Positions 63,037 to 64,000 of a stretch of DNA of 64,000 nucleotides are shown in pieces. This DNA is from Ponticaulis sp. (GTDB taxonomy: Bacteria > Pseudomonadota > Alphaproteobacteria > Caulobacterales > Hyphomonadaceae), in assembly GCA_002692725.1 (NCBI GenBank), contig NZLU01000023.1, positions 186,001 through 250,000 of the forward strand, given 5' to 3'. The stretch's first letter is position 1, and each line of letters begins with the position of its first letter. Made by a program: the position numbers and the translations under genes. The notes below the pieces were generated by a model. It saw only the letters and a program-made list of their open reading frames with translations, did not search any database and was not told the origin of the DNA.

Positions 63037-64000
63037 TCAGAACTTCTGGCGCAGCCCGATATAAACAACCTGGCCGAGTGTCGAGCCGTTTCCGTACCCG
63101 TCAACGTCATCAACATACGGCGGATCCTGATCCAACAGATTGTCGACATTGAGAGTCAGCACTGTGTCCTTGCGCCAGTTGTTTCCGGGAATGGTGTAGC
63201 GCGCACTCAGGTCCACGGTCGTATAACTGTTCACGTCGGTTGTGCTGGTAAGATCGAATCCTGCCGAATGGTTCACTCGCATGTTCAGAGAGGCGACGTC
63301 ATTGCTCCAGCCCAAATCAGCGACGTATTGCAGCTGGCTCACACCGAATTCCAATCCGTCGATGACCGGGGAGCCTTCCGTCGCCTGAATATCGCGATTC
63401 AGAGTATAGGTGCCCCAAAAGCCAGCCGAGAAATTGCCAATACTTGTGTCATGTGTGTAGCTTATGCCGAAATCCACGCCGTCTGTTTCGACAACGCCAA
63501 GGTTATTCCGGCGAGCGTCGAGCAGGAGATATGGCGAGGTCCCGACAAACAACGACTCCAGTGACCCGGCATTTTCAATTCTTTGGCCTGCAGCAAGAGC
63601 CTGCACGTCAGCCAGCGTCGGGTTGATTGTATAGAACGGTGTGTAGGCATCAATCAGGAAGAAGCCAGGCTCAAGAATTGGCACAATCGCGATTTGATCT
63701 TTGAACTCAACGTTGAAGTAAGTCGCGCTCACCATCAGACCTTCAAGCGGCCCATCTTCGGGAATCCAGTCTGCGCCAATCGAGAATGTTTCAGCTTCTT
63801 CCGGCTTCAGGTCTGGATTGCCGCCGGCAAGGATGACAGTCGCCCGGGTGTAATTCAGAGGGCTGTCGCCTGGGGCGATGAATGGGCTGATTGGGAAAAC
63901 CTGGACGCGGGTGTCGACTGCATTTCCGGTATCAGCGAGAGACGGCGCGTGGAACGATGTGCCCCAGCTTCCGCGAAGGGCGAAGTCCGGGATGGGTTTA
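63037..64000 (-). CDS. TonB-dependent receptor, C-terminal part (continues beyond window)
   Basis: At least 320 residues of an outer-membrane beta-barrel, open to the right edge. Typical segments: ALRGSWGTSFHAPSLADTG, GGNPDLKPEEAETFSIGADW, VSATYFNVEFKDQI, TDGVDFGISYTHD and the closing YIGLRQKF with terminal Phe. This is the large Caulobacter/Xanthomonas-type receptor class that imports oligosaccharides. The plug domain and TonB box lie outside. The GH2 gene follows 228 bp downstream on the same strand. Confidence 0.9.
   Translation of the reverse strand, partial: KPIPDFALRGSWGTSFHAPSLADTGNAVDTRVQVFPISPFIAPGDSPLNYTRATVILAGGNPDLKPEEAETFSIGADWIPEDGPLEGLMVSATYFNVEFKDQIAIVPILEPGFFLIDAYTPFYTINPTLADVQALAAGQRIENAGSLESLFVGTSPYLLLDARRNNLGVVETDGVDFGISYTHDTSIGNFSAGFWGTYTLNRDIQATEGSPVIDGLEFGVSQLQYVADLGWSNDVASLNMRVNHSAGFDLTSTTDVNSYTTVDLSARYTIPGNNWRKDTVLTLNVDNLLDQDPPYVDDVDGYGNGSTLGQVVYIGLRQKF

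Overview
The window is about 55% GC and looks like a chromosomal segment of a marine alphaproteobacterium, probably near Hyphomonadaceae/Maricaulaceae. The supports are a DUF1244 protein, a leucine-degradation operon, alphaproteobacterial-style CobT, MmtN and ExbD proteins, TonB-dependent receptors and many secreted lipoproteins. This placement is inference from gene content; no marker phylogeny was run.

Layout. 1-588: end of a CobT-like von Willebrand A gene that runs off the left edge. 0.8-12 kb: mostly plus-strand housekeeping and stress genes (XRE regulator, P-loop kinase, glycosyltransferase, cytochrome c, GST, LLM oxidoreductase, soluble PAS chemoreceptor, MFS transporter, ABC-F ATPase). 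12-17 kb: a minus-strand envelope pair (proline-rich TonB-like protein, VIT/vWA protein) facing an orphan ExbD. 18.0-18.5 kb: three tRNA genes. 18.5-25 kb: nnr, a TonB-C protein, a ROK kinase, a TetR regulator and a cytochrome c'. 25.2-30.3 kb: leucine catabolism operon ivd-mccB-orf-mccA.

31.2-36.6 kb holds the most interesting system: a class III aminotransferase, a small TusA-like protein, a fold-III PLP decarboxylase, an MmtN-like methionine S-methyltransferase and, convergently, an aldehyde dehydrogenase. Together these supply every step of the methionine methylation route to dimethylsulfoniopropionate (DMSP): Met to S-methylmethionine, DMSP-amine, DMSP-aldehyde, DMSP. The decarboxylase lacks the usual catalytic Cys, which fits a changed substrate.

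36.8-42.8 kb: a phosphorelay island with one PAS histidine kinase, one CheY-like regulator and three paralogous Hpt-REC proteins. 42.8-49.4 kb: an AT-rich polysaccharide cluster with two paralogous capsule-type proteins, two sulfotransferases, a GT4 glycosyltransferase, a glycosyltransferase remnant and an unknown protein. 52.2-57.8 kb: lipoprotein, LuxR-alpha/beta-hydrolase fusion regulator and a large SGNH hydrolase; the two outer genes share a 20-bp promoter-proximal motif. 49.9-52.0 and 57.9-60.4 kb are decayed: frameshifted, truncated and chimeric remnants (epimerase, metallo-hydrolase, SDR, 2-hydroxyacyl-CoA dehydratase, 4-hydroxy-2-oxovalerate aldolase, CocE hydrolase, TonB receptor). 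The window ends with a membrane-anchored GH2 glycosidase and the 3' part of a TonB-dependent receptor. No CRISPR array, rRNA or intact insertion sequence was seen.
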